Shown: positions 1 to 5,732, counted from the stretch's first letter. The stretch: 5,732 bases of DNA from an uncultured Alphaproteobacteria bacterium (GCA_913060845.1 CAJXVF010000192.1:1-5732); one strand, 5' to 3'. Notes: generated by a model not told the origin, from the letters alone. A program made the numbers and translations.

Positions 1-49
1 ACGAGATGTAGAGAGGTCTCGTGGGCTCGGAGATGTGTATAAGAGACAG
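1..49 (+). other. Nextera P7-side adapter with i7 index (artificial)
   Basis: Synthetic library sequence, not genomic DNA. Bases 1-7 match the end of the Illumina P7 primer. Bases 8-15 (GTAGAGAG) match the in-adapter form of i7 index N707. Bases 16-49 match the Nextera read-2 transposase adapter, ending in the 19-bp mosaic end AGATGTGTATAAGAGACAG at 31-49. Genomic sequence begins at 50. Open frames read through this stretch give the well-known false peptide MCIRDS and should be discarded. The identification is from memory of the published adapter sequences, and the match is complete across the block. Confidence 0.98.
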
Positions 50-100
50 CCGCTACACCGAACTTGTAATCACGTGGCTGAATTTCACCCACGGCGATGC

Positions 101-1366
101 CTACACCGCTCGCAGCAGCACATGCCGCTTCTTACCAGCGGAGAGTTTGATGGCACCATTCGGCCCAGCATCTTTGAGCGAAATCATCTGGTCGTCTGCC
201 GTGATCGGCTTGTCATTGAGCCTAGCGCCACCGCCCTTAATCAAACGCCGCCCCTCACCATTCGACTTGACGAGCCCAGCCAGGTTCAACGCCACAAAAG
301 CAGGAACCCCGGCTTCCAGTTGATCCCGAGGTGCCTCAGCGGTCGGCAAGTCCGCTTCTTGGCTGCCGAGTTCAAACGCTTGGCGCGCCGTCTCCGCAGC
401 AGCATCAGCCGCCGCTTGACCATGAGCCATCGCGGTCGCTGCAGTGGCGAGGATCTTCTTGGCCTCGTTTAATTCGGCGCCATCCAAGGCTTCAAGGCGA
501 GCAATCTCGGCTAGATCCATATCTGTGAAAAGGCGGAGGAACTTGCCAACGTCATCATCGCCCATATTCCGCCAGAACTGCCAATAATCATAGGCGCTCA
601 AGCGGTCCTCATTCAGCCAGATAGCACCGGCGGCGGTTTTGCCCATTTTAGCACCGCCAGAAGTCGTGATCAGCGGTGTGGTCAGGCCATAGGCCTCACT
701 GCCGTCCATGCGGCGAGCAAGGTCCGCGCCCATGACAATATTGCCCCACTGGTCGGACCCGCCCATCTGCAGCGCACAGCCATGCCTACGCGCTAGTTCA
801 GCGAAGTCGTATGCCTGCAGGATCATGTAGTTGAACTCCAGGAACGATAGCGGCTGGTCCCGCTCCAAACGCGTTTTAACGCTATCCATCGTCAGCATGC
901 GGTTGACGGAAAAATGGCGGCCGACATCTCGCAGCAGTGGAATGTATTTAAGCTCATCCAGCCATTCCGCATTGTCGACTATAACGGCGTCCGTCGGACC
1001 ATCGCCGAAGGTCAGGAACTTCTCGAAGACGCTACGGATGCCAGCCATATTCTGCTGGATTTGCTCGACCGTAATGAGCTGGCGCGCTTCATCCTTGCCG
1101 GACGGGTCGCCAATCTTCGTGGTGCCGCCGCCCATCAGAACGATTGGCTTATGGCCGGTTTTTTGCAGCCAACGCAGCATCATAATCTGAACGAGGCTGC
1201 CCACATGCAGGCTGTCCGCCGTGCAGTCAAAGCCAATATAGGCTGTTACTGGCTCCCTGACGGCCTTGGCATCGAGTGCGGCAAAATCTGTGCATTGGTG
1301 CATGAACCCGCGACCAGTCATGGCGCGAAGGAATTCTGATTGTGCCTCAGGTGTGGGCGTGGTCAT
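101..1366 (-). CDS. tyrS: Tyrosyl-tRNA synthetase (tyrosine--tRNA ligase)
   Basis: Cytoplasmic class I aminoacyl-tRNA synthetase that activates tyrosine with ATP and charges tRNA-Tyr. From the chosen start it is 421 residues, normal for bacterial TyrS. Visible motifs: YIGFD at about 43-47; HVGS, the TyrS form of the HIGH signature, at 54-57; the tyrosine-pocket stretch YMILQAYDF at 180-188; GGSDQWGN at 202-209; KMGKT, the KMSKS equivalent, at 240-244. The C-terminal 65 or so residues form an S4-type RNA-binding domain ([12 protein letters not shown] at about 373-384). The frame stays open upstream to a GTG at 1423, adding 19 residues ([13 protein letters not shown]...). I prefer the ATG at 1366, because [21 protein letters not shown] resembles the normal family N-terminus and a weak GGA lies 8 nt upstream. 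The stop is TAG at 101-103. It lies 191 bp downstream of the BLUF gene on the same strand. Function is secure; the exact start is less so. Confidence 0.97.
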   Translation of the reverse strand: MTTPTPEAQSEFLRAMTGRGFMHQCTDFAALDAKAVREPVTAYIGFDCTADSLHVGSLVQIMMLRWLQKTGHKPIVLMGGGTTKIGDPSGKDEARQLITVEQIQQNMAGIRSVFEKFLTFGDGPTDAVIVDNAEWLDELKYIPLLRDVGRHFSVNRMLTMDSVKTRLERDQPLSFLEFNYMILQAYDFAELARRHGCALQMGGSDQWGNIVMGADLARRMDGSEAYGLTTPLITTSGGAKMGKTAAGAIWLNEDRLSAYDYWQFWRNMGDDDVGKFLRLFTDMDLAEIARLEALDGAELNEAKKILATAATAMAHGQAAADAAAETARQAFELGSQEADLPTAEAPRDQLEAGVPAFVALNLAGLVKSNGEGRRLIKGGGARLNDKPITADDQMISLKDAGPNGAIKLSAGKKRHVLLRAV

Positions 1367-1557
1367 GGCATTGATCCGGGGATATTGAAGTAGGCGCTGG
1401 CCAAGCGCCCCAACCTGGGTCACCTCAACGCCTGCCGCGAATTAACACGCCTGCAGGCTGCGAGGCAACGCAGCCCTATGCCGCAACCAATTTATCGCGC
1501 CGTCTGAAACACCGTGCGCATCATAGTCCGGACCATGCTCGGGGTCGTTTCAGGCAA
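1367..1557. promoter_or_regulatory. Spacer between the BLUF gene and tyrS, likely tyrS leader/promoter
   Basis: This 191-bp stretch separates two minus-strand genes and probably holds the tyrS promoter or leader, though I cannot point to convincing -35/-10 boxes. It contains an imperfect 16-bp palindrome at 1522-1537 (CATaGTCCGGACcATG), a 10-bp palindrome GCCTGCAGGC at 1449-1458, and a small stem (GGCGCT at 1393-1398 pairing with AGCGCC at 1404-1409) that would lie in the tyrS 5' leader. No stem followed by a T-run is visible on the minus strand, so there is no clear intrinsic terminator after BLUF. The regulatory role is inference. Confidence 0.3.
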
Positions 1558-1869
1558 TCATTTTTCCAGCGCATCAAGATCAAAATGAAAACTCTGGAGT
1601 TCCGGCAAGCTGTTGTTTTGCCGAAATCCCATGCTCCATTCACCGAAAAGGCGTTGTGCAACCGGCCCCTCCAAATACTGGATGAAGGACCCTTCGTGGA
1701 ACAGCAGCATGCCCGTCACATCAACTTTCACATTGTTACGACGGGACGCTGCTAGAATTGCATCAATCTCATCTGACACAGATGTTGAGCGCGCAGAGCT
1801 AAGGTAGAAAAAATGATAAAATCCTGCCGATTCGAGCGGCTTAGAAGATGGTGTGGACTGGCCCTGCAT
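1558..1869 (-). CDS. BLUF-domain protein, apparently internally shortened
   Basis: BLUF domains bind FAD and sense blue light; single-domain members usually signal through partner proteins. This 103-residue protein starts at ATG 1867-1869 with GGAG 10 nt upstream and ends in TGA. Core residues are present: Tyr22 in FFYLSS, Asn46 in SRRNN, TGMLLFHEGSF at 52-62, Gln64 in FIQYLEG, and Trp78/Met80 in WSMGF. The Tyr-to-Gln spacing (42 residues) equals that of cyanobacterial PixD/Slr1694 (Tyr8-Gln50), but Gln-to-Trp is only 14 residues against 41 there. About 27 residues are therefore absent between LEGP and AQRLF. In known BLUF folds that segment is helix alpha-2, one of the two helices sandwiching the flavin, plus a strand. 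The gap is an exact multiple of three and the frame is intact. Flavin binding is doubtful, so it may be a decaying or repurposed photoreceptor. No output domain is visible. Family assignment is strong; function is uncertain. Confidence 0.85.
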   Translation of the reverse strand: MQGQSTPSSKPLESAGFYHFFYLSSARSTSVSDEIDAILAASRRNNVKVDVTGMLLFHEGSFIQYLEGPVAQRLFGEWSMGFRQNNSLPELQSFHFDLDALEK

Positions 1870-1966
1870 GGAAGCCTAACTCCAATTGCGTTCGCAAAGA
1901 AATTCTTTAAACCATGTATTTAGTGGCTAATCGTTAACATTTCTTAACCATAAGGAGGATTATGGT
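1870..1966. promoter_or_regulatory. Divergent BLUF/anmK regulatory spacer
   Basis: This 97-bp AT-richer spacer must carry the 5' signals of both divergent genes. It holds an imperfect palindrome TTGCGttCGCAA at 1886-1897 and two TTAAC elements in tandem at 1934-1938 and 1944-1948. The second of these forms TTAACCAT, matching the half-site described for the alphaproteobacterial cell-cycle regulator CtrA. The full CtrA consensus TTAA-N7-TTAAC is missed by one base, since the spacing here is N6. I could not assign -35/-10 boxes with confidence on either strand. Regulator identity is inference. Confidence 0.45.
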
Positions 1967-1969
1967 TTG
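1951..1969 (+). promoter_or_regulatory. Strong Shine-Dalgarno setting a TTG start for anmK
   Basis: TAAGGAGG at 1951-1958 is a near-perfect anti-SD match. It lies 8 nt from TTG at 1967-1969, the in-frame start that yields MALSLGLMSGTSLDG. An ATG at 1962-1964 is only 3 nt from the SD and out of frame; it opens a six-codon frame ending in TAG at 1980-1982. Upstream of the TTG the anmK frame has no ATG or GTG before a TAA at 1928-1930, so TTG is the only conventional start that keeps the N-terminal phosphate-binding motif complete. Confidence 0.85.
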
Positions 1970-3049
1970 GCGCTCAGCTTAGGGCTGATGAGCGGCACAT
2001 CCTTGGATGGCGTCGATGCAGCACTTCTCGAAACAGATGGTGGTGCGCAAGCAGAACCGCTTGGCACGTTCTTTGCGCCCTATTCCGATGCATTCCGGTC
2101 CAACCTTCGGCGCGCAATCGCTGGCGAAATTGATCCGGCCACATTGGAAGTCGAACTGACAGACCTTCATGCAGACGCCGTGGCGCAGCTCCTGCAGGCG
2201 ACCGGGCGGAAAGCGGCAGACATTGATCTGATCGGGTTCCATGGCCAAACTGTCGCCCATGATCCTACAAATGGGCGGACTTGGCAGATCGGCGATGGCC
2301 AGCGCTTGGCTAACGCGACTGGCATCCCAACGGCATTTGATTTCAGAACTGCCGATGTCGCCGCCGGCGGTGAAGGTGCCCCGCTGGCACCAATTTATCA
2401 TGTGGCGATTGCGGCCTCCGTCCCGGAACGCCCCATCGCCATTCTGAACATTGGCGGTGTCGCGAATATCACCTGGATCGGTGAACGCGGCGCGCTGATC
2501 GCCTGCGACACCGGCCCTGGCAATGGCCCGCTTGATGACTGGATGCAGACCCACACGAACCATCTCATTGACCAAGATGGCGCGTTCGCAAGGACAGGCC
2601 ACATTGATCAGCCTTGCCTGCAAAAAGCATTGGCAGCCGATTTCTTCAGCAATGCTGCGCCTAAGTCGCTTGATCGTTTGGACTTCACCATGGCGATGGC
2701 CGATGGCCTTAATCCACGAGACGGCGCTGCCACGCTGACGGAAATTACCGTCGCGGCTATCGCTCAGAGCATTGAGATTTTGCCAGAGCCACCAAAACGC
2801 TGGCTCGTCACTGGCGGTGGGCGCTTGAACAGTTGGATGATGGAACGGCTGGCGGCAAACATTGAAGCCCCAGTCGATCCTATCGAAGCCATTGGCCGCA
2901 ATGGCGATAACCTTGAAGCAGAGGCTTTTGCCTATTTGGCTGTGCGGGCAAAAGCAGGCTTGCCGATCAGTTTCCCCGGCACCACTGGCGCGCCCAGCCC
3001 GATGACGGGCGGCCGCATTGCCTACCCGTCACCGACACAATGCCGTTAG
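1967..3049 (+). CDS. anmK: Anhydro-N-acetylmuramic acid kinase
   Basis: Cytoplasmic sugar kinase of peptidoglycan recycling. It uses ATP and water to open 1,6-anhydro-MurNAc, giving MurNAc-6-phosphate, which MurQ-type etherases or related routes then process. The 360-residue length is typical. Motifs seen: GLMSGTSLDGVDAAL at 6-20 (N-terminal ATP/phosphate motif of the ASKHA fold), GFHGQTVAHDP at 90-100, NIGGVANIT at 161-169, DTGPGN at 181-186 with Asp181 matching the catalytic Asp182 of E. coli AnmK, VTGGGRLN at 281-288, GDNLEAEAFAYLA at 313-325, and the C-terminal TTGA segment. Translation starts at TTG behind a strong SD. It is divergent from the BLUF gene and close to tyrS, a proximity I recall from other alphaproteobacteria. 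Its stop at 3047-3049 directly abuts the stop of the opposing hydrolase gene. All key residues are present and nothing suggests inactivation. Confidence 0.97.
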   Translation: MALSLGLMSGTSLDGVDAALLETDGGAQAEPLGTFFAPYSDAFRSNLRRAIAGEIDPATLEVELTDLHADAVAQLLQATGRKAADIDLIGFHGQTVAHDPTNGRTWQIGDGQRLANATGIPTAFDFRTADVAAGGEGAPLAPIYHVAIAASVPERPIAILNIGGVANITWIGERGALIACDTGPGNGPLDDWMQTHTNHLIDQDGAFARTGHIDQPCLQKALAADFFSNAAPKSLDRLDFTMAMADGLNPRDGAATLTEITVAAIAQSIEILPEPPKRWLVTGGGRLNSWMMERLAANIEAPVDPIEAIGRNGDNLEAEAFAYLAVRAKAGLPISFPGTTGAPSPMTGGRIAYPSPTQCR

Positions 3050-3769
3050 TTATTTGGCCGTGGAGGCTTCGTCTGCATCGCCTTCGGCTTCTTCCGCTGC
3101 TTCTTCAGGCGGTGCCAATAGCAGCGCTTCGTCTTCCAAACGCTTGTCGACATAGACGGCGACACGTCCGAGCATCATTTCCAAGTCTTTCATAAAGACA
3201 TGGCCCGCACCTTCGATATTTTCGTAATCGATGACGATGCCCTTTTGGAGCGAAAGCTTATCGACCAACCGCAGAACGGCTTCCTGCGGCACGATCTCAT
3301 CAGCGTCGCCATGGATGATCAACCCGGATGATGGGCACGGTGCCAGGAACGAGAAGTCATACATATTGGCCGGTGGCGAGACGGAGATGAACCCGCCGAT
3401 TTCTGGCCGACGCATCAGCAGCTGCATGCCGATCCAAGCGCCGAAGGAGAATCCGGCGACCCATACGTTCTTCGCATCAGGCTTTAGCGTCTGCAGCCAA
3501 TCAAGGGCCGCCGCCGCATCCGTGAGCTCGCCCTCACCGCGGGAATAGGTTCCTTGGCTGCGGCCAACGCCACGAAAATTAAAGCGGAGCGTCGAGAACC
3601 CACGCTTGATGTAAATCTGCGCCAAGCCCTGCACGACCTTGTTGTGCATGTTCCCGCCATATTGCGGGTGCGGGTGCAAGATGATCGCGAGTGGAGAATC
3701 ACTTCCCTCCACATGATGATAGCGACCTTCAAGCCTGCCTTCTGGCCCCGGGATAATGACTTCTGCCAT
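3050..3769 (-). CDS. Alpha/beta hydrolase, COG2945-like small serine hydrolase
   Basis: A 239-residue alpha/beta-hydrolase-fold protein, probably a cytoplasmic esterase or thioesterase of unknown substrate. The order of motifs fits: HPHPQYGG at 32-39 (oxyanion-hole region), STLRFNFRGVGRSQG at 59-73, nucleophile elbow GFSFGA with Ser108, the HGDADEIVP loop at 153-161 with Asp157 the likely acid, and GAGH with His190 completing the triad. No signal peptide or membrane segment is visible. Residues from about 212 onward form an acidic, alanine-rich tail (LEDEALLLAPPEEAAEEAEGD) beyond the hydrolase core, probably disordered. It starts at ATG 3767-3769 with a weak AGG 5 nt upstream. It is divergent from the desulfurase pair; hydrolases of this type often border alphaproteobacterial suf clusters, though a role in Fe-S assembly has not been shown as far as I know. 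Substrate cannot be inferred. Confidence 0.9.
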   Translation of the reverse strand: MAEVIIPGPEGRLEGRYHHVEGSDSPLAIILHPHPQYGGNMHNKVVQGLAQIYIKRGFSTLRFNFRGVGRSQGTYSRGEGELTDAAAALDWLQTLKPDAKNVWVAGFSFGAWIGMQLLMRRPEIGGFISVSPPANMYDFSFLAPCPSSGLIIHGDADEIVPQEAVLRLVDKLSLQKGIVIDYENIEGAGHVFMKDLEMMLGRVAVYVDKRLEDEALLLAPPEEAAEEAEGDADEASTAK

Positions 3770-3924
3770 GACTACCTGCTTCTCAAATGTCGCTGCGCTG
3801 CTGGGTCCTGAGCGCCGGAGGAAGCGCTAAAGACCACAAATCGCGGACAATTTCAAGAATTTGGGTCAATCCGTCGCACTTTAAGACTGTCCCCTATGCC
3901 GCGCGCCCGGATACATATGGGCTC
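3770..3924. promoter_or_regulatory. Divergent hydrolase/desulfurase spacer with candidate operator
   Basis: This 155-bp spacer should contain promoters for the hydrolase (minus) and the desulfurase operon (plus). The clearest structure is an imperfect 16-bp palindrome, CAATTTCAAGAATTTG at 3848-3863, with 12 of 16 positions symmetric (CAAnTTCnnGAAnTTG). On the minus strand a TTGACC overlaps its right flank but lacks a matching -10. An Rrf2-family (IscR-like) regulator would be the usual suspect for Fe-S genes in these bacteria, but the palindrome does not match a motif I can name. The frame of the downstream gene is open through this region from ATG 3787; that 46-residue extension looks non-coding. 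Confidence 0.35.
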
Positions 3925-5037
3925 ATGCGCATTTACCTAGACCATAATGCTGCAGCGCCTCTGCTGCCTGAAGCCGCCGCAGCGGTCACAAAAGCTATGG
4001 CCTTGTCTGGAAATCCATCCTCCATTCACGGCCACGGGCGCGCCGTCCGCAGGATGATTGAGGATGCGCGCGCTACACTTGCTGAATGCACAGGCGCCAG
4101 GGCTGAAGACATCGCTTTCACCGCATCTGGGTCAGAAGCCTGCCAGTTGATGCTCAATGTTCCCGGCAGATCGCGGATTCTCGCGTCAGCTACGGAGCAC
4201 GCCGCCATTCTCGAAGCCGCTCCCCATGCTGAAATCTTACCAGTTCTCCCGAACGGGCTGCTAGACATTGCGGCGCTTACAAGCGCACTCGGCGATGATG
4301 GTTCGGACGCAATCGTTGCTGTGATGCTCGCTAATAATGAGACGGGTGCTTTACAGCCCATCGCCGAAATCGCTGAATGCGTGCACGCTAAAGGCGGCTT
4401 GCTGGCTGTAGATGCGGCGCAGGCGTTCGGGAAAACACCTGTCGTCCTGGCTGACCTTAATGCGGATATGCTTGCGTTCTCCTCTGCCAAGATTGGGGGG
4501 CCTTTGGGTGCAGGCGCTGCCGTATTCCGCAAGGGCGTGGTCCCAAAAGCGCTTTTGACAGGCGGCGGGCAAGAGCGTGGGCTTCGAGGTGGATCAGAAA
4601 ACGTGCTTGGCATCGCAGGCTTTGGCGGCGCACTCGCTGCATTGGACGCGAGCTTGGCAGCGCAGCCTCAAGTCGCACGCCTCAGGGATCAAATGGAGGC
4701 GGCTGTTCTGTCGGTCGCCCCCGATGCCGTCCTAAACGGCTTGGACGCGCCTCGCCTCGCCACTACAGCTTCCATCGCCATGCCGGGCGTGGATGCGGCG
4801 ACCCAGGTGATGGCGATGGACCTTGCAGGCATTGCTGTGTCCGCAGGTGCTGCCTGCTCATCTGGAAAAGTTGCAGCCAGCCATGTGTTGGAAGCGATGG
4901 GTCTTCGTGACGATATCGCAGGCGGCACAATTCGCATCAGCCTCGGCCTCTCCACAACGGAAGCAGATATTGAGGCCTTCGTTGCAGCCTGGACCGCGCT
5001 ATATATGAGACGAAACGCGAATTCCGCCGGGACCTGA
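3925..5037 (+). CDS. Cysteine desulfurase family protein (NifS/IscS-like, divergent paralogue)
   Basis: PLP enzyme of aminotransferase class V that removes sulfur from cysteine as a persulfide, normally for Fe-S clusters or tRNA thiolation. It has 370 residues from ATG 3925, where MRIYLDHNAAAP matches the family N-terminus; no SD is evident. Catalytic elements: His92 in TEH (PLP-stacking), Asp163 and Gln166 in VDAAQ, Lys189 (PLP Schiff base), Cys311 in SAGAACSSGK on the mobile loop, and Arg337 in TIRISLG (substrate carboxylate). Departures from IscS: SSAKIGGPLG replaces S-x-HK-x-x-GPKG, so the residue before the lysine is Ala188 rather than His, and ASGSEACQ (67-74) replaces SGATES/ADN. Both positions contact the PLP phosphate region in IscS. 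The active Lys and Cys remain, so desulfurase activity is plausible. It lies 6 bp upstream of the canonical IscS-like gene, suggesting co-transcription and either a specialised role or a heteromeric partner. Confidence 0.92.
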   Translation: MRIYLDHNAAAPLLPEAAAAVTKAMALSGNPSSIHGHGRAVRRMIEDARATLAECTGARAEDIAFTASGSEACQLMLNVPGRSRILASATEHAAILEAAPHAEILPVLPNGLLDIAALTSALGDDGSDAIVAVMLANNETGALQPIAEIAECVHAKGGLLAVDAAQAFGKTPVVLADLNADMLAFSSAKIGGPLGAGAAVFRKGVVPKALLTGGGQERGLRGGSENVLGIAGFGGALAALDASLAAQPQVARLRDQMEAAVLSVAPDAVLNGLDAPRLATTASIAMPGVDAATQVMAMDLAGIAVSAGAACSSGKVAASHVLEAMGLRDDIAGGTIRISLGLSTTEADIEAFVAAWTALYMRRNANSAGT

Positions 5038-5043
5038 AGCCCC

Positions 5044-5682
5044 ATGACCACAAGCGCAGACGCAATCTATCTGGATTATCAAGCAACAACGCCTATGGAC
5101 GCCCGAGTGCTGGAAGCCATGATGCCCTACCTAACGTCCAATTTTGGCAACCCGCACTCGACACAGCACGTCTTTGGTCAGGATGCTGAGGATGCCGTTG
5201 AAACAGCGCGTAAGGAGATTGCGACGCTGATCGGTGCCGACAGTCGGGAAATTGTCTTCACATCGGGCGCGACTGAAGCCAACAATCTGGCAATCATTGG
5301 CGCTGGGCGGTTTCGTCAACGCATCGGCGATGGCGTTGCCCGTGTGCTTACATTCGCGACCGAGCATAAATGCGTTCTCGCCTCCGTCGCTGCATTAGCT
5401 GAGGAAGGTTTTGAGACCGAAGTTTTGCCAGTTCAGCCAGATGGCCTCATTGACCTTGGCCTGTTGGAAGAAAAGCTGAAGGTGCCAACGACGCTTGTGT
5501 CACTCATGGCAGTGAATAACGAAATCGGCACCATCCAGCCAATCGCAGAGGCCGCGCGATTGACCCGTGCAGCGGAGGCGCTGCTGCATGTTGATGCAGC
5601 CCAGGCGACTGGCAAAATTCCGTTAGATATGTCCACGACAGATATCGACCTGCTCAGCATCTCTGCGCACAAGATGTACGGC
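5044..5682 (+). CDS. iscS: Cysteine desulfurase IscS-like, 3' end missing
   Basis: N-terminal 213 residues of a class V PLP-dependent cysteine desulfurase supplying persulfide sulfur for Fe-S cluster assembly. It closely follows the IscS pattern: YLDYQATTP at 9-17, FGNPHS at 34-39, FTSGATEANN at 72-81, His108 in TEHK, VNNEIGTIQ at 157-165, Asp184 and Gln187 in VDAAQ, and SAHK with PLP Lys210. The insert stops after Gly213, so the catalytic-Cys loop and the small C-terminal domain (roughly half the protein) are outside the window. The frame continues into adapter and adds a false LSLIHI tail ending in TGA at 5701-5703. It starts 6 bp after the upstream desulfurase stop with only a distant GGGA, which suggests translational coupling. 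A suf/isc gene such as sufB is a likely next neighbour but is not seen. IscS versus NifS naming cannot be settled from half a protein. Confidence 0.93.
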
Positions 5683-5732
5683 CTGTCTCTTATACACATC
5701 TGACGCTGCCGACGAATAGAGAGGTGTAGATC
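5683..5732 (+). other. Nextera P5-side adapter with i5 index (artificial)
   Basis: Synthetic sequence. The reverse-complement mosaic end CTGTCTCTTATACACATCT occupies 5683-5701, followed by GACGCTGCCGACGA at 5702-5715 (read-1 adapter). ATAGAGAG at 5716-5723 is the reverse complement of i5 index S502. GTGTAGATC at 5724-5732 begins the P5 primer complement. Genomic DNA ends at 5682. With the opposite adapter at 1-49, the contig has the exact end structure of one tagmented library molecule. Confidence 0.98.

Noticed and set aside
50..92. Possible minus-strand partial gene starting at GTG 92, just downstream of tyrS (reads roughly VGEIQPRDYKFGVA)
   Set aside because: Only 14 codons lie before the adapter, there is no clear SD and no family is recognised; an open stretch this short is expected by chance.
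21..472. Two plus-strand open frames beginning in the left adapter
   Set aside because: Both start codons lie in synthetic adapter DNA and the rest is antisense to tyrS, with no recognisable domain.
1367..1423. GTG-initiated 19-residue N-terminal extension of TyrS
   Set aside because: The extension does not look like family sequence and the ATG at 1366 gives a standard TyrS; it cannot be excluded outright.
1449..1458. Perfect palindrome GCCTGCAGGC in the tyrS upstream spacer
   Set aside because: A 10-bp palindrome without loop or flanking signals is common in moderately GC-rich DNA.
1979..2623. 214-codon minus-strand open frame within anmK
   Set aside because: Antisense shadow of a confidently identified gene; its translation is Cys- and Arg-rich without domains.
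2997..3010. Stem-loop GCCCG-ATGA-CGGGC near the anmK 3' end
   Set aside because: It lies inside the coding sequence and lacks a following T-run, so it is not supported as an intrinsic terminator.
3787..3924. 46-residue N-terminal extension of the first desulfurase from ATG 3787
   Set aside because: Family proteins begin at the IYLDHNA segment and the extension spans the divergent promoter region with no coding character.
4026..4613. 195-codon minus-strand open frame within the first desulfurase gene
   Set aside because: Antisense shadow; the Ser/Ala/Pro-rich translation is typical of reversed GC-rich coding sequence.
50..5682. CRISPR, tRNA, insertion sequence, phage or defence genes
   Set aside because: No repeat arrays, transposase motifs, terminal inverted repeats or tRNA-like segments were seen on reading both strands; the 19-bp mosaic ends at the borders are library adapters, not a native transposon.

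Overview
This window is a 5,633-base genomic insert (50-5682) enclosed by untrimmed Illumina Nextera adapters at both ends (1-49 and 5683-5732). Only the insert is biological. The proteins look alphaproteobacterial. The TyrS, the short BLUF protein, the tyrS/anmK neighbourhood and the hydrolase-plus-desulfurase block are most reminiscent of Sphingomonadales. That assignment rests on remembered protein style and gene order, not on a search.

Layout, left to right. tyrS (minus strand, complete) is followed upstream by a small BLUF-type gene on the same strand. A 97-bp divergent spacer then separates BLUF from anmK on the plus strand. anmK ends exactly where a minus-strand alpha/beta hydrolase gene ends, so the two stop codons are back to back with no spacer. 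A second divergent spacer (about 155 bp) leads to two tandem plus-strand cysteine desulfurase genes. The first is complete and divergent in sequence. The second is a canonical IscS-like enzyme, cut by the library end three residues after its PLP lysine.

Functionally this is mostly housekeeping: tyrosyl-tRNA charging, peptidoglycan recycling (anhydro-MurNAc phosphorylation), a small serine hydrolase, and sulfur mobilisation for Fe-S clusters, probably the start of a suf/isc operon that continues beyond the insert. I see no RNA genes, insertion sequences, CRISPR arrays, phage genes or defence modules, and no convincing new multi-gene system.

The points worth following are local. The BLUF protein appears to lack about 27 residues spanning the second flavin-contacting helix. 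The first desulfurase has lost the usual His before its PLP lysine. anmK starts at TTG behind a perfect Shine-Dalgarno, with a decoy ATG out of frame. A CtrA-like half-site lies in the BLUF/anmK spacer. The adapter ends create false protein termini.
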